DNA from: Pseudoalteromonas neustonica
GTDB taxonomy: Bacteria; Pseudomonadota; Gammaproteobacteria; Enterobacterales; Alteromonadaceae
Direction: 5' to 3'
NCBI RefSeq assembly: GCF_001653135.1
Contig: NZ_BDDS01000022.1
Location: forward strand, 1 to 63,260
DNA: 63,260 bases
In this document: positions 26,741-35,477 of the stretch, piece after piece
Numbering within the stretch: the stretch's first letter is position 1
Layout: every line of letters starts with the position of its first letter
Notes under the pieces: generated by a model
Database searches by the model: none
What the model was told of the DNA's origin: nothing
Seen by the model: the letters and a program-made list of their open reading frames with translations, nothing else
Made by a program: the position numbers and the translations under genes

Positions 26741-27835
26741 ATGAGTTTAAGTCATTTGAGCCTCAGTCATTTTCGTAATATTGAGGCTCTCACATTAGAG
26801 CCAATTGATGGAATAAATGTAATATATGGTGAAAACGGTAGTGGTAAAACGAGCCTTTTAGAGGCGATATATTTCCTTTCTCATGGCAAATCATTTCGCA
26901 CGCCTAAACACCGAAGTATCATTACTCACCATCAAGAAAAATTTACCATTCATGGCCGTAAGTCTCTTTACAATTTATCGATACCAATTGGTATTAGTAA
27001 AACACTCAGTGGTGAAACAGAATTAAAAATACAGGGTAAATCTAGCCGTCGAGTGTCTGAACTTGCTCAGTTAATGCCTGTGCAGGTAATTACTCCTGAA
27101 AGCTATTCACTGTTTTTTGGCGGACCTAAAGAACGGAGAAAGTTTTTAGATTTAGGATTGTTCCACGTGGAACAAGACTTTTTTTATCTCTGGCAATCGT
27201 TCAATAAAGTATTGAAACAACGTAATGCACTACTGAAAAGTAAGCCTAAGAATTATTTTGACCAAATCAAGTTTTGGGATAAAGAATTTGTTAGACTGGC
27301 AGAACAAATAAATAATTTACGAATTGCGTATATAAGTAGGTTTAAGCAGCAGTTTTTTGGTAAAATGTGTGCAGAATTAACGCTTATACGCGATTTAGAA
27401 ATAAGCTTTTATGCTGGATGGAAAGAGAGTGAATCTCTAGCCGATGCTCTTGAGCAAAGTTTTGAGCGCGATAGTCGCCAAGGCTTTACAAATAAAGGGC
27501 CACATAAAGCTGATTTTAGTTTTAGTGTCGCTGGCAACAGTGTTGAGAATACATTCTCACGCGGTCAACTCAAACTATTGCTTTATGCGTTAAAAGTAAC
27601 GCAAAATAGTTTGATTGAGTCAGAGACAGAAAAGCAATCAATATTGCTAATAGATGATTTACCTTCGGAGTTAGGGGAAGATACGAAAGAGAAGGTCGGC
27701 CAATTACTGTCGCACTGTCGCTCTCAAATATTTATCTCTGCTATTGAATCCGAAAGTATTTCTGCTGTGGTGGAACCCATGCAACGAGAACTACAAATGT
27801 TCCACGTGAAACATGGCAACCTAATAACAAGATAA
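26741..27835 (+). CDS. recF: DNA replication and repair protein RecF
   Basis: RecF is an SMC-like ATPase that helps load RecA at gaps. The 364-residue protein starts MSLSHLSLSHFRNIEALTLEP and has Walker A YGENGSGKTSLLEAIYFL (about 29-46). The ABC signature region is FSRGQLKLLLYALK and Walker B is ILLIDDLPSELGEDTKE. It begins 6 bp after dnaN. Its coding sequence contains two parS centromere sites, at 27159-27174 and 27798-27813, the latter near its 3' end. Confidence 0.98.
   Translation: MSLSHLSLSHFRNIEALTLEPIDGINVIYGENGSGKTSLLEAIYFLSHGKSFRTPKHRSIITHHQEKFTIHGRKSLYNLSIPIGISKTLSGETELKIQGKSSRRVSELAQLMPVQVITPESYSLFFGGPKERRKFLDLGLFHVEQDFFYLWQSFNKVLKQRNALLKSKPKNYFDQIKFWDKEFVRLAEQINNLRIAYISRFKQQFFGKMCAELTLIRDLEISFYAGWKESESLADALEQSFERDSRQGFTNKGPHKADFSFSVAGNSVENTFSRGQLKLLLYALKVTQNSLIESETEKQSILLIDDLPSELGEDTKEKVGQLLSHCRSQIFISAIESESISAVVEPMQRELQMFHVKHGNLITR
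27159..27174. other. parS centromere site 1 (inside recF)
   Basis: TGTTCCACGTGGAACA is a perfect 16-bp palindrome and matches the bacterial parS consensus (TGTTNCACGTGAAACA) at all but one position. It is the expected binding site for the ParB encoded at 9445-10371, about 13 kb from oriC. Confidence 0.93.
27798..27813. other. parS centromere site 2 (recF 3' end)
   Basis: TGTTCCACGTGAAACA is an exact match to the parS consensus. It lies within the last 40 bases of recF, 639 bp from site 1. Confidence 0.95.
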
Positions 27836-27847
27836 GTGGGATTAACC

Positions 27848-30274
27848 ATGTCTGAGAATTACGATTCGTCGAGTATTAAAGTACTAAAAGGATTAGACGC
27901 AGTAAGAAAGCGTCCTGGAATGTATATAGGGGACACCGATGATGGCACAGGCTTACACCACATGGTGTTTGAGGTCGTTGATAACTCTATCGATGAAGCC
28001 TTAGCAGGTCATTGTGATGACATCTATGTGACAATTCATTTAGATGGTTCAGTCTCTGTTCGAGATAACGGCCGTGGTATTCCAACGTCTATTCATGAAG
28101 AAGAAGGTGTATCAGCTGCTGAAGTAATTATGACAGTACTGCATGCTGGTGGTAAGTTTGATGATAACTCATATAAAGTATCAGGTGGCTTGCACGGTGT
28201 TGGTGTTTCAGTAGTTAATGCGCTTTCAGAAAAATTAAAGTTAACAGTTCGCCGTGAAGGCAAATTGCATGAGCAGTTTTATACAATGGGTGTTCCTGAC
28301 GCGCCATTAGCTGTAATTGGCGATTCAGAAACAACAGGTACTGAACTGCGTTTTTGGCCAAGTGCTGAAACATTTACTAACTTAGATTTTCATTACGATA
28401 TTCTAGCTAAGCGTTTACGCGAATTATCATTCCTGAATTCAGGTGTGAGTATTATTTTAAATGATGAACGCGAAGAGAATAAAAGTGACCACTTCAAATA
28501 TGAAGGGGGTATTCAAGCGTTTGTAGAATACTTAAATCGTAACAAAACACCTATCCATAAAGGTGTATTCCACTTTACCCACGAACGTGAAGAAGATGGA
28601 ATTAGCGTTGAAGTGTCAATGCAGTGGAATGATGCTTACCAAGAAAACATTTACTGTTTTACAAATAACATTCCACAACGTGATGGTGGTACTCATTTAG
28701 CCGGTTTCAGATCTGCGCTAACACGTACACTTAACAACTATATGGAAAAAGAAGGCTTTAACAAAAAAGCTAAAACAACCAGTAATGCCACCGGTGATGA
28801 TGCCCGTGAAGGCTTGACTGCAGTTGTAAGCGTTAAAGTTCCTGATCCTAAGTTCTCATCACAAACGAAAGATAAGCTAGTTTCGAGCGAAGTTAAATCC
28901 GCGGTAGAACAAGCAATGGCTGAAAAATTCACTGAATTCTTACTAGAGAATCCAGTGGATGCGAAGATAGTTGTTGGTAAGATCATTGATGCTTCGCGTG
29001 CCCGTGAAGCCGCGCGTAAAGCCCGTGAAATGACTCGTCGCAAAGGCGCTATGGATTTAGCTGGTTTACCAGGTAAGTTAGCAGATTGCCAAGAAAAAGA
29101 TCCAGCACAGTCTGAACTATATATAGTGGAAGGGGACTCTGCTGGCGGATCAGCCAAGCAGGGTCGTAACCGTAAGAATCAAGCGATTCTTCCGCTTAAA
29201 GGTAAAATACTAAACGTAGAAAAAGCGCGTTTTGATAAGATGCTTTCTTCACAAGAAGTAGCAACCCTTATCACTGCACTTGGTTGTGGTATTGGCCGTG
29301 ATGAGTATAACCCTGAAAAGTTACGCTATCATCGTATTATTATCATGACCGATGCTGACGTCGATGGTTCGCACATTCGTACACTACTATTGACCTTTTT
29401 CTATCGTCAAATGCCAGAAATCGTAGAACGCGGCTATATTTATATTGCACAACCACCACTTTATAAAGTGAAAAAAGGTAAGCAAGAGCGTTATATTAAA
29501 GATGATCCAGCACTTGTCGACTACCTAACTTCATTAGCATTAAATGGTGCTGCATTGTATACCAGCGCAGATGCATCGGCACTTGAAGGTGAAGCTTTAG
29601 AATCGATTGTTCATGATTACCAAAATACTGTAAAAGTTATTGAGCGCTTAAAGCGTAAATACCCGAACACCGTGATGGAACGTTTAATTTATCAAACAGA
29701 ACTAAACGAAGCTGATTTGTCTGACGAAGCCAAAGTCATTGCATGGACTAATACCCTTGTTGCCGATTTAGTTGAGCGTGATGAAGATGCGACAATCTTT
29801 GCTGCTGCAACTGAGCACGATACTGAGCGTAACTTGTATTACCCAGTGATCAATATTCGCCAACATGGTGTTGATAAAGCACATGTACTAAGCCATGACT
29901 TTATCTCTTCACGTGACTATAAGCGCATCGCAGTGACGGGCACTAACATTGCCAATATCCTAAGTGAAGGTGCTTATATTCAACGTGGTGAGAAGACCCT
30001 AGCCGTAGATAACTTTGTAGATGCATTAGAGTGGTTAATCACTGAGTCTAAGCGTGGTTTATACATCCAACGCTATAAAGGACTGGGTGAAATGAATCCA
30101 AGTCAGCTATGGGAAACTACTATGGATCCTTCAGCTCGTCGTATGCTGCAAGTAACCATTGAAGATGCCGTTGGTGCAGACCAATTATTCGCTACGTTAA
30201 TGGGTGACCAAGTTGAACCGCGTCGTGAGTTTATCGAAACGAACGCATTACGCGTAGTTAACCTCGATGTTTAA
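27848..30274 (+). CDS. gyrB: DNA gyrase subunit B
   Basis: GyrB is the ATPase subunit of gyrase, which introduces negative supercoils. The ATG at 27848 (MSENYDSSSIKVLKGLDAVRKRPGMYIG) is preferred over an upstream GTG. The product is 808 residues, close to E. coli (804). It has the GHKL ATPase motifs DNGRGIPT and GLHGVGVSVVNALS, and the TOPRIM acidic residues EGDSAGGSAKQGR and DADVDGSHI. The QLWETTMDP C-terminal signature is present. The gene follows recF closely and ends at a strong terminator. Confidence 0.99.
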   Translation: MSENYDSSSIKVLKGLDAVRKRPGMYIGDTDDGTGLHHMVFEVVDNSIDEALAGHCDDIYVTIHLDGSVSVRDNGRGIPTSIHEEEGVSAAEVIMTVLHAGGKFDDNSYKVSGGLHGVGVSVVNALSEKLKLTVRREGKLHEQFYTMGVPDAPLAVIGDSETTGTELRFWPSAETFTNLDFHYDILAKRLRELSFLNSGVSIILNDEREENKSDHFKYEGGIQAFVEYLNRNKTPIHKGVFHFTHEREEDGISVEVSMQWNDAYQENIYCFTNNIPQRDGGTHLAGFRSALTRTLNNYMEKEGFNKKAKTTSNATGDDAREGLTAVVSVKVPDPKFSSQTKDKLVSSEVKSAVEQAMAEKFTEFLLENPVDAKIVVGKIIDASRAREAARKAREMTRRKGAMDLAGLPGKLADCQEKDPAQSELYIVEGDSAGGSAKQGRNRKNQAILPLKGKILNVEKARFDKMLSSQEVATLITALGCGIGRDEYNPEKLRYHRIIIMTDADVDGSHIRTLLLTFFYRQMPEIVERGYIYIAQPPLYKVKKGKQERYIKDDPALVDYLTSLALNGAALYTSADASALEGEALESIVHDYQNTVKVIERLKRKYPNTVMERLIYQTELNEADLSDEAKVIAWTNTLVADLVERDEDATIFAAATEHDTERNLYYPVINIRQHGVDKAHVLSHDFISSRDYKRIAVTGTNIANILSEGAYIQRGEKTLAVDNFVDALEWLITESKRGLYIQRYKGLGEMNPSQLWETTMDPSARRMLQVTIEDAVGADQLFATLMGDQVEPRREFIETNALRVVNLDV

Positions 30275-30290
30275 TTCTCTTTGAGAATCA

Positions 30291-30317
30291 AAAAAGGAGC
30301 CCAAGGGCTCCTTTTTT
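30291..30317 (+). terminator. terminator of the dnaA-dnaN-recF-gyrB operon
   Basis: Stem GGAGCCC/GGGCTCC with an AA loop, an A run before and a T6 run after. It lies 17 bp beyond the gyrB stop codon. Confidence 0.93.
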
Positions 30318-30416
30318 ATTGACCGCAATTGCACAAACTGCTTAAAACCTGACTTCGCACAAGGTATACTGAGTGTAATTTTCACGCTACATCACAGCAG
30401 ATACTAAAAGCCAAAT

Positions 30417-31319
30417 ATGCAAAAATATGACGTTAAAACCTTTCAAGGTTTGATCCTGGCTTTACAGGATTACTGGGCACAGCAAGGCTGTGTCATTATT
30501 CAGCCACTCGATATGGAAGTAGGCGCAGGGACATTTCACCCGCAAACATTCTTAAAATCTATTGGTCCAGAGCCAATGTCGAGCGCGTATGTACAACCAT
30601 GTCGCCGTCCTACCGATGGCCGTTATGGTGAAAATCCAAATCGCTTACAGCATTACTATCAATTCCAAGTGGTATTAAAACCATCACCAGAGAATATTCA
30701 AGAGCTTTATTTAGGCTCTTTAGCTGCTGTAGGCATTGATACACTTACTGACGAAGTACGCTTTGTAGAAGACAACTGGGAGTCACCTACATTAGGTGCA
30801 TGGGGTCTTGGTTGGGAGATTTGGTTAAACGGCATGGAAGTAACACAGTTTACTTACTTTCAACAAGTGGGTGGCTTAGAGTGCTCTCCTGTAACGGGTG
30901 AAATCACCTACGGACTTGAGCGCCTAGCAATGTACATTCAAGGCGTTGACAGTATTTACGATCTTGTTTGGGCTGATGGTCCAATGGGTCGTGTTACCTA
31001 TGGCGATGTTTTTCACCAAAACGAAGTTGAGCAATCAAAGTATAATTTTGAACATGCTAACGTTGAAGATCAGTTTGCACAGTTTGATAAATGTGAAGCG
31101 CAAAGCCAAAAGCTAATTGAAGCTGGCTTACCATTACCAGCGTATGAGCAGGTAATGAAAGCATCGCATGCATTTAACTTGCTTGATGCACGTCATGCAA
31201 TTTCAGTGACAGAGCGCCAACGTTATATTTTACGCGTTCGAGCGTTATCTAAAGCATGTGCACAAAGTTATTATGATGCACGCGAAGCGCTTGGTTTCCC
31301 GCTGTGTAAGGATAAGTAG
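30417..31319 (+). CDS. glyQ: glycyl-tRNA synthetase alpha subunit
   Basis: GlyQ is the catalytic subunit of the tetrameric bacterial glycyl-tRNA synthetase. The 300-residue protein has the family opening TFQGLILALQDYWAQQGCVIIQPLDMEVGAGT. The class II core is seen in the YVQPCRRPTDGRYGENPNRLQHYYQFQV motif and the GLERLAMYIQGVDSIYDL motif. It precedes glyS by a single base. Confidence 0.98.
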   Translation: MQKYDVKTFQGLILALQDYWAQQGCVIIQPLDMEVGAGTFHPQTFLKSIGPEPMSSAYVQPCRRPTDGRYGENPNRLQHYYQFQVVLKPSPENIQELYLGSLAAVGIDTLTDEVRFVEDNWESPTLGAWGLGWEIWLNGMEVTQFTYFQQVGGLECSPVTGEITYGLERLAMYIQGVDSIYDLVWADGPMGRVTYGDVFHQNEVEQSKYNFEHANVEDQFAQFDKCEAQSQKLIEAGLPLPAYEQVMKASHAFNLLDARHAISVTERQRYILRVRALSKACAQSYYDAREALGFPLCKDK

Positions 31320-31320
31320 C

Positions 31321-33390
31321 ATGTCAGCACAAAATTTATTAGTCGAAATTGGCACTGAAGAGTTGCCACCAAAATCACTGCGTAAACTTGCAGAAGCATT
31401 TGCTGTAAACTTAACCGCTGAACTTGCGAGCTTAGAGCTTACTCACCAAGGTGTTAGTTGGTATGCATCGCCTCGTCGTTTAGGTTTACAAGTAACAGCA
31501 TTAGAAGCTAAGCAACAAGACAAAGAAGTTGAAAAACGCGGCCCTGCAACTAAAGCTGCATTTGATGCAGAAGGTAACCCAACTAAAGCGGCAATGGGTT
31601 GGGCGCGTGGTTGTGGTATCGAAGTAAGTGAAGCACAAACACTTGAAACCGATAAAGGCGCATGGTTACTACATATTGCCAAAGTTGCAGGTAAAGACAC
31701 TACTGCGTTAATGAATGATGTAGTAAATAAAGCATTGGCTAAATTACCTATACCGAAACCAATGCGCTGGGGCTCGAATAAAACTCAATTTATTCGTCCG
31801 GTTCATACTGCAACTATTTTGTTTGGTGATCAATTAATCGAAGGCGAAGTGCTTGGTAAAGTAATTAGCAACCAACTACAAGGCCATCGTTTTCATCACC
31901 CAGAAAAAATTAGCATTAACCATGCTGATGATGTTTTTGAGGTGCTTAAGTCTGCACATGTTGTTGCTGATTACGAGGAGCGCAAAGCGCAAATACGTAG
32001 CCAAATTGAAGCGGCAGCAACAGCAGTTAATGCCGTTGTTGCAATGGATGAAGATTTACTTGAAGAAGTAACTTCACTTGTTGAATGGCCAGTTACCTTG
32101 ACCGCAACATTTGAAGAAGCATTTTTAGATGTACCAGCCGAAGCGCTGATCTACACCATGAAAGACGATCAAAAATATTTCCCGTTACTAGATCAAGATG
32201 GCAAATTACTTAACAAGTTTTTGTTTGTGTCAAACATTGAAAGTAAAAACCCAGCCGTTGTAATTTCTGGTAATGAAAAAGTAGTGCGCCCACGTTTGGC
32301 TGATGCGCAGTTCTTTTTTGAAACAGATAAAAAGAAAACACTTGAAAGCCGCCTAGAATCACTTGATAGCGTATTGTTCCAAAAGCAATTGGGCACGCTT
32401 AAAGACAAGTCTGAGCGTATTGCACAACTTGCCGGTTATATTGCTGAACAACTTGGTGCAGATAAAGCCCTTGCAGAGCGCGCTGGTTTGTTAAGTAAAA
32501 CTGACCTAATGACTGAAATGGTCATGGAGTTTACTGACGTTCAAGGTGTTATGGGGATGCACTATGCACGTCATGACGGTGAAGCTGAAGATGTAGCCAT
32601 GGCACAAAACGAGCAGTACATGCCACGCTTTGCCGGCGATAGCTTACCAACAAACTTGATCAGTTGCGCTGTTGCGATTGCAGATAAGTTTGACACGCTG
32701 GTGGGTATATTTGGTATTGGCCAAGCGCCAAAAGGCGATAAAGACCCATTTGCTCTTCGTCGTGCTGCTATTGGTGCACTGCGTATTATGGTTGAGAAAG
32801 AGTTGTCATTAGACATTCTTGATCTGGTTGCTAAGTCGCAAAGTTTGTTTGGCGAAAAGCTAACAAACGCAAATGTATCAAACGATGTATTTGAATTTAT
32901 GCTAGGGCGCTTCCGCGCTTGGTATCAAGACGAAGGCATTGAAGTTGATGTTATTCAAGCTGTGTTAGTACGCCGTCCAACTAAACCAGTTGATTTTGAC
33001 CGTCGTGTTAAAGCCGTAAGCCACTTCCGTACGTTAGACGCGGCAGAAGCGCTTGCAGCAGCAAATAAACGTGTCAGTAATATTCTTGCTAAGAATAACA
33101 TTACAGCACAAGGCACTGTTGATGAGAGTTTATTAAGCGACGACGCTGAAAAAGCGCTTGCAGCACAAGTCGCAAAATTTGCCACTGACCTTGCTCCGCT
33201 TTATGCTGCGGGCGATTATCAAGAAGCATTAGCACAACTTGCGGGTATCCGTGAAAGTGTTGATAACTTCTTTGATAACGTAATGGTAATGGCAGACGAT
33301 GAAGCCGTTAAGCAAAATCGTTTAGCATTACTAAGTCAACTTAGCGGTCTATTTTTAGATATTGCTGATATTTCTGTCCTGCAGAAGTAA
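31321..33390 (+). CDS. glyS: glycyl-tRNA synthetase beta subunit
   Basis: GlyS binds tRNA-Gly and completes the glycyl-tRNA synthetase tetramer. The start ATG at 31321 (MSAQNLLVEIGTEELPPKSL) is the conserved one; the reading frame opens further upstream, but only inside glyQ. The 689-residue protein matches E. coli GlyS (689). Recognisable segments include RGPATKAAFDAEGNPTKAA, KPMRWGS, QKYFPLLDQ and the HD-like KDPFALRRAAIG region. It is followed by a terminator. Confidence 0.98.
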   Translation: MSAQNLLVEIGTEELPPKSLRKLAEAFAVNLTAELASLELTHQGVSWYASPRRLGLQVTALEAKQQDKEVEKRGPATKAAFDAEGNPTKAAMGWARGCGIEVSEAQTLETDKGAWLLHIAKVAGKDTTALMNDVVNKALAKLPIPKPMRWGSNKTQFIRPVHTATILFGDQLIEGEVLGKVISNQLQGHRFHHPEKISINHADDVFEVLKSAHVVADYEERKAQIRSQIEAAATAVNAVVAMDEDLLEEVTSLVEWPVTLTATFEEAFLDVPAEALIYTMKDDQKYFPLLDQDGKLLNKFLFVSNIESKNPAVVISGNEKVVRPRLADAQFFFETDKKKTLESRLESLDSVLFQKQLGTLKDKSERIAQLAGYIAEQLGADKALAERAGLLSKTDLMTEMVMEFTDVQGVMGMHYARHDGEAEDVAMAQNEQYMPRFAGDSLPTNLISCAVAIADKFDTLVGIFGIGQAPKGDKDPFALRRAAIGALRIMVEKELSLDILDLVAKSQSLFGEKLTNANVSNDVFEFMLGRFRAWYQDEGIEVDVIQAVLVRRPTKPVDFDRRVKAVSHFRTLDAAEALAAANKRVSNILAKNNITAQGTVDESLLSDDAEKALAAQVAKFATDLAPLYAAGDYQEALAQLAGIRESVDNFFDNVMVMADDEAVKQNRLALLSQLSGLFLDIADISVLQK

Positions 33391-33406
33391 ATTAAGCGTA
33401 GATTAA

Positions 33407-33433
33407 AAAGCCAGCAGCTATGCTGGCTTTTTT
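33407..33433 (+). terminator. terminator of glyQS
   Basis: An AAAAGCCAGCA/TGCTGGCTTTT hairpin with a short loop and a T run lies 15 bp after glyS. Confidence 0.92.
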
Positions 33434-33450
33434 GTATAAGAGGTTAACTA

Positions 33451-33900
33451 ATGAAACGAATTATTACGCTTGCGCTCGCAAGCTTATTAACCGCATGCTC
33501 AAGCCAAATACAAATGCCTGATATTAGCGATGTACTACCAAGTAAAGAGCTTGACCGTACTATGTACTTACGGGGTGACTTCAATTTATGGGACGCAGAA
33601 ACGCAATATGCATTTACTCAAGTCGCGCCTGCGCTTTATCAAGCGAACGTGAAATTCTCAACGCCAGGTAAAGTGTACGAATTTAAAATTGCCGATATGG
33701 ATTGGAGCGCAGGTTATAATTGCGGATTCAGTGAACAAGATCCAACCGGTCAATCTCTGACGTTAGGGCAAAGCGTTTTAGCCGATTGCGATACTACCTA
33801 TAACTACTTAAGCTTCACCCCAGCAATAAAGGGCAGCTACATCGTCAGCATTGATTATAGTAACTATGATCAACCGAAAGTGACGATAACTAAGAAGTAA
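33451..33900 (+). CDS. putative lipoprotein with a carbohydrate-binding-like fold
   Basis: The 149-residue protein has a lipoprotein signal peptide (MKRIITLALASLLTAC, Cys16 as the lipidation site). After a short linker, YLRGDFNLWDAETQYAF (about residues 39-55) resembles the start of glycogen-binding or isoamylase N-terminal E-set domains, where a RGxxNxW pattern is typical. The rest is beta-rich, with two cysteines (NCGF, DCDT) that could pair. Function is unknown; a periplasmic or outer-membrane glycan-binding role is an inference. It is a single gene with a ribosome-binding site (AAGAGG) just upstream. Confidence 0.8.
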   Translation: MKRIITLALASLLTACSSQIQMPDISDVLPSKELDRTMYLRGDFNLWDAETQYAFTQVAPALYQANVKFSTPGKVYEFKIADMDWSAGYNCGFSEQDPTGQSLTLGQSVLADCDTTYNYLSFTPAIKGSYIVSIDYSNYDQPKVTITKK

Positions 33901-33912
33901 GAGCTGTCAGAA

Positions 33913-33944
33913 GTAGGTTGGGTAGAGTGAAACGAAACCCAACA
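33913..33944 (-). repeat. REP-like 32-bp hairpin, copy A (inverted)
   Basis: The reverse complement matches copy C (35081-35112) with a single mismatch and copy B (34456-34487) with four or five. Each copy can form a stem from GTTGGGTT and AACCCAAC around an 8-11 base loop and ends in CTAC. It lies between the lipoprotein gene and the ADP-ribosyltransferase-like gene. Confidence 0.88.
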
Positions 33945-34010
33945 TGGCATAAGCTTATCCACATTATAAGGCTTATATAACTATTAATAGAAATAAGTTT
34001 AAGGAAGACC

Positions 34011-34433
34011 ATGAAGTTATACCGCGGGGTTAATATAGGATTAGACAAAATAAATAAAGGAAATATTATACCTAAGAGTAATAAAATTGATGTAGTACTG
34101 AGTGCAGGAGAGCTAGCTGGACAGTCTGGAGCCGGTTTTGAGTCTGGATTTAGTGATAATAACTCATGTATTTATCATCAGTATGATTCAGCCATATATG
34201 AGTTTTCTTGGGTTTCGACCACTACAAGCTTTGAAATAGCTAAGAAATTCGCAAAATTTAATAATTGTGAAGGGGATGTGTATGTTTTGGATTCCGAGCT
34301 ATTTGAAAAATACAACATAATAATGAAAAAGCTAGAGAATGAGTTTTATCCAGACGAAAAGGAAGTATCAATAAGAGAAATTAATGGGGGATCAATTCCT
34401 AGCGAGGTAATTGTAGAAAAGATTCTTGTATGA
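34011..34433 (+). CDS. orphan protein, candidate ADP-ribosyltransferase fold
   Basis: This 140-residue protein is not a member of a family I recognise with certainty. It shows, in order, the three marks of the R-S-E class of ADP-ribosyltransferases. An N-terminal Arg sits in LYRGVN (Arg5). A Ser/Thr tract follows, VSTTTSFEIAKKFA (Ser69-Ser73 then a helix). An ExE pair comes near the C-terminus, DEKEVSIR (Glu116, Glu118), ahead of GGSIPSEVIV. No signal peptide is present. Codon use is more AT-rich than in its neighbours, and REP copies lie on both sides, which hints at transfer. It could be a stand-alone toxin, an effector domain, or a degenerate relative. Confidence 0.6.
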   Translation: MKLYRGVNIGLDKINKGNIIPKSNKIDVVLSAGELAGQSGAGFESGFSDNNSCIYHQYDSAIYEFSWVSTTTSFEIAKKFAKFNNCEGDVYVLDSELFEKYNIIMKKLENEFYPDEKEVSIREINGGSIPSEVIVEKILV

Positions 34434-34455
34434 ACCGTTGGGAGAATTTGTATAT

Positions 34456-34487
34456 TGTTGGGTTTCGCAAGACTCAACCCAACCTAC
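34456..34487 (+). repeat. REP-like 32-bp hairpin, copy B
   Basis: Starts TGTTGGGTTTCG and ends ACTCAACCCAACCTAC. It has the same orientation as copy C and lies 64 bp upstream of the transposase start. The loop (CAAG) differs from copies A and C (TTTC). Confidence 0.9.
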
Positions 34488-34550
34488 ATGTACCTAATAT
34501 ACTTTGTGTTCTATAGTTAAAAAATTAAAATTGTTCATGGATGAATATAG

Positions 34551-35075
34551 ATGCAATATAGGCGGGTTTTAGACTCTGGGGCTTGTTATTTTTTCACATT
34601 GACTCTAGAAAACAGAAATAAAGAATACCTAACACAAAATATTGACTCATTGCGTAGTGCTTATTCAAAAGTTATTAAAAGGTATCCAGTAAAAACAATT
34701 GCAATTGTTATCATGCCCGATCACCTACATGCACTATGGCAACTTCCTGTAAATGATAGAGACTATGCTTTGCGGTGGCGATTAATTAAAAGCTATTTTT
34801 CAAGGTCGCTGCCGATAGATGAGTTTCGCAGCACAAGCCGAATTGCTAAATCTGAGCGTGGCATATGGCAACGTCGTTACTGGGAGCATAAAATTAGAGA
34901 CGATAATGATCTGCAAAACCATATTAACTACATTCATTATAATCCTGTGAAACATAAATATGTAACCAGAGCTGTTGATTGGCCATACTCTAGCTTTCAT
35001 AAATATGTAAATTCAGGGGCATTAGCTGTTGATTGGGGAATTGATGCTGTAAATATCAGTATAGACGCAGAATAA
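34551..35075 (+). CDS. REP-associated tyrosine transposase (RAYT, IS200/Y1 family)
   Basis: The 174-residue protein belongs to the Y1 HUH transposases linked to REP elements. The metal-binding HUH motif is HLH (His58, His60) within AIVIMPDHLHALWQL. The catalytic Tyr is in INYIHYNPVKHKYV (Tyr127 is the best candidate). GIWQRRYWEHKIRDDNDLQ and DWPYSSFHKYV are further family marks. REP copies B and C flank the gene closely in the same orientation (64 bp upstream, 5 bp downstream). This is the arrangement expected for a RAYT and its cognate REPs. RAYTs are usually single-copy, vertically kept genes rather than active insertion sequences. Confidence 0.93.
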   Translation: MQYRRVLDSGACYFFTLTLENRNKEYLTQNIDSLRSAYSKVIKRYPVKTIAIVIMPDHLHALWQLPVNDRDYALRWRLIKSYFSRSLPIDEFRSTSRIAKSERGIWQRRYWEHKIRDDNDLQNHINYIHYNPVKHKYVTRAVDWPYSSFHKYVNSGALAVDWGIDAVNISIDAE

Positions 35076-35080
35076 TTTTT

Positions 35081-35112
35081 TGTTGGGTTTCGTTTCACTC
35101 AACCCAACCTAC
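35081..35112 (+). repeat. REP-like 32-bp hairpin, copy C, overlapping the tusA stop
   Basis: Starts TGTTGGGTTTCGTTTCACTC and ends AACCCAACCTAC. It begins 5 bp after the transposase stop. On the opposite strand its terminal CTA provides the TAG stop codon of tusA (35109-35111). Confidence 0.92.
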
Positions 35113-35348
35113 AACCCTTTCTTTACCAAATACCGATACGGCACGGCATCGACTTCTTTGGCTATTAGGGTGTGATCCATAAACATGCAGAAGCTGGGGA
35201 TGTCGCGGGTAGTGGAGGGGTCGTCGGCGGTGATTAATAAGGTTTCGCCATTTTCCATTTTGCGTACCGCGCTTCTGATCATCATGACAGGCTCTGGGCA
35301 GCGTAGGCCGATGGCGTCTAATTGGTGATCGGGGTTATCAAAACTCAT
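35109..35348 (-). CDS. tusA: sulfur carrier protein TusA
   Basis: TusA carries persulfide sulfur from IscS to the TusBCD/TusE relay for 2-thiouridine and other sulfur uses. The 79-residue protein has the conserved DAIGLRCPEPVMMIRSAVRKM with the active Cys (Cys17), followed by GETLLITADDPSTTRDIPSFC. Length matches E. coli TusA (81). It converges on the transposase gene, and its stop codon lies inside REP copy C. Confidence 0.96.
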   Translation of the reverse strand: MSFDNPDHQLDAIGLRCPEPVMMIRSAVRKMENGETLLITADDPSTTRDIPSFCMFMDHTLIAKEVDAVPYRYLVKKGL

Positions 35349-35477
35349 GGTTGATTTACCTTAGCGTATGCGGTCGCATTTAATGGTTAATTTAAGGCTG
35401 CTAGTTTAACGACCTGAGCGCGATAAATAAAGCCACTTCAATGATACATATCAAGGCCAACCTGGGAAACGAATCAT

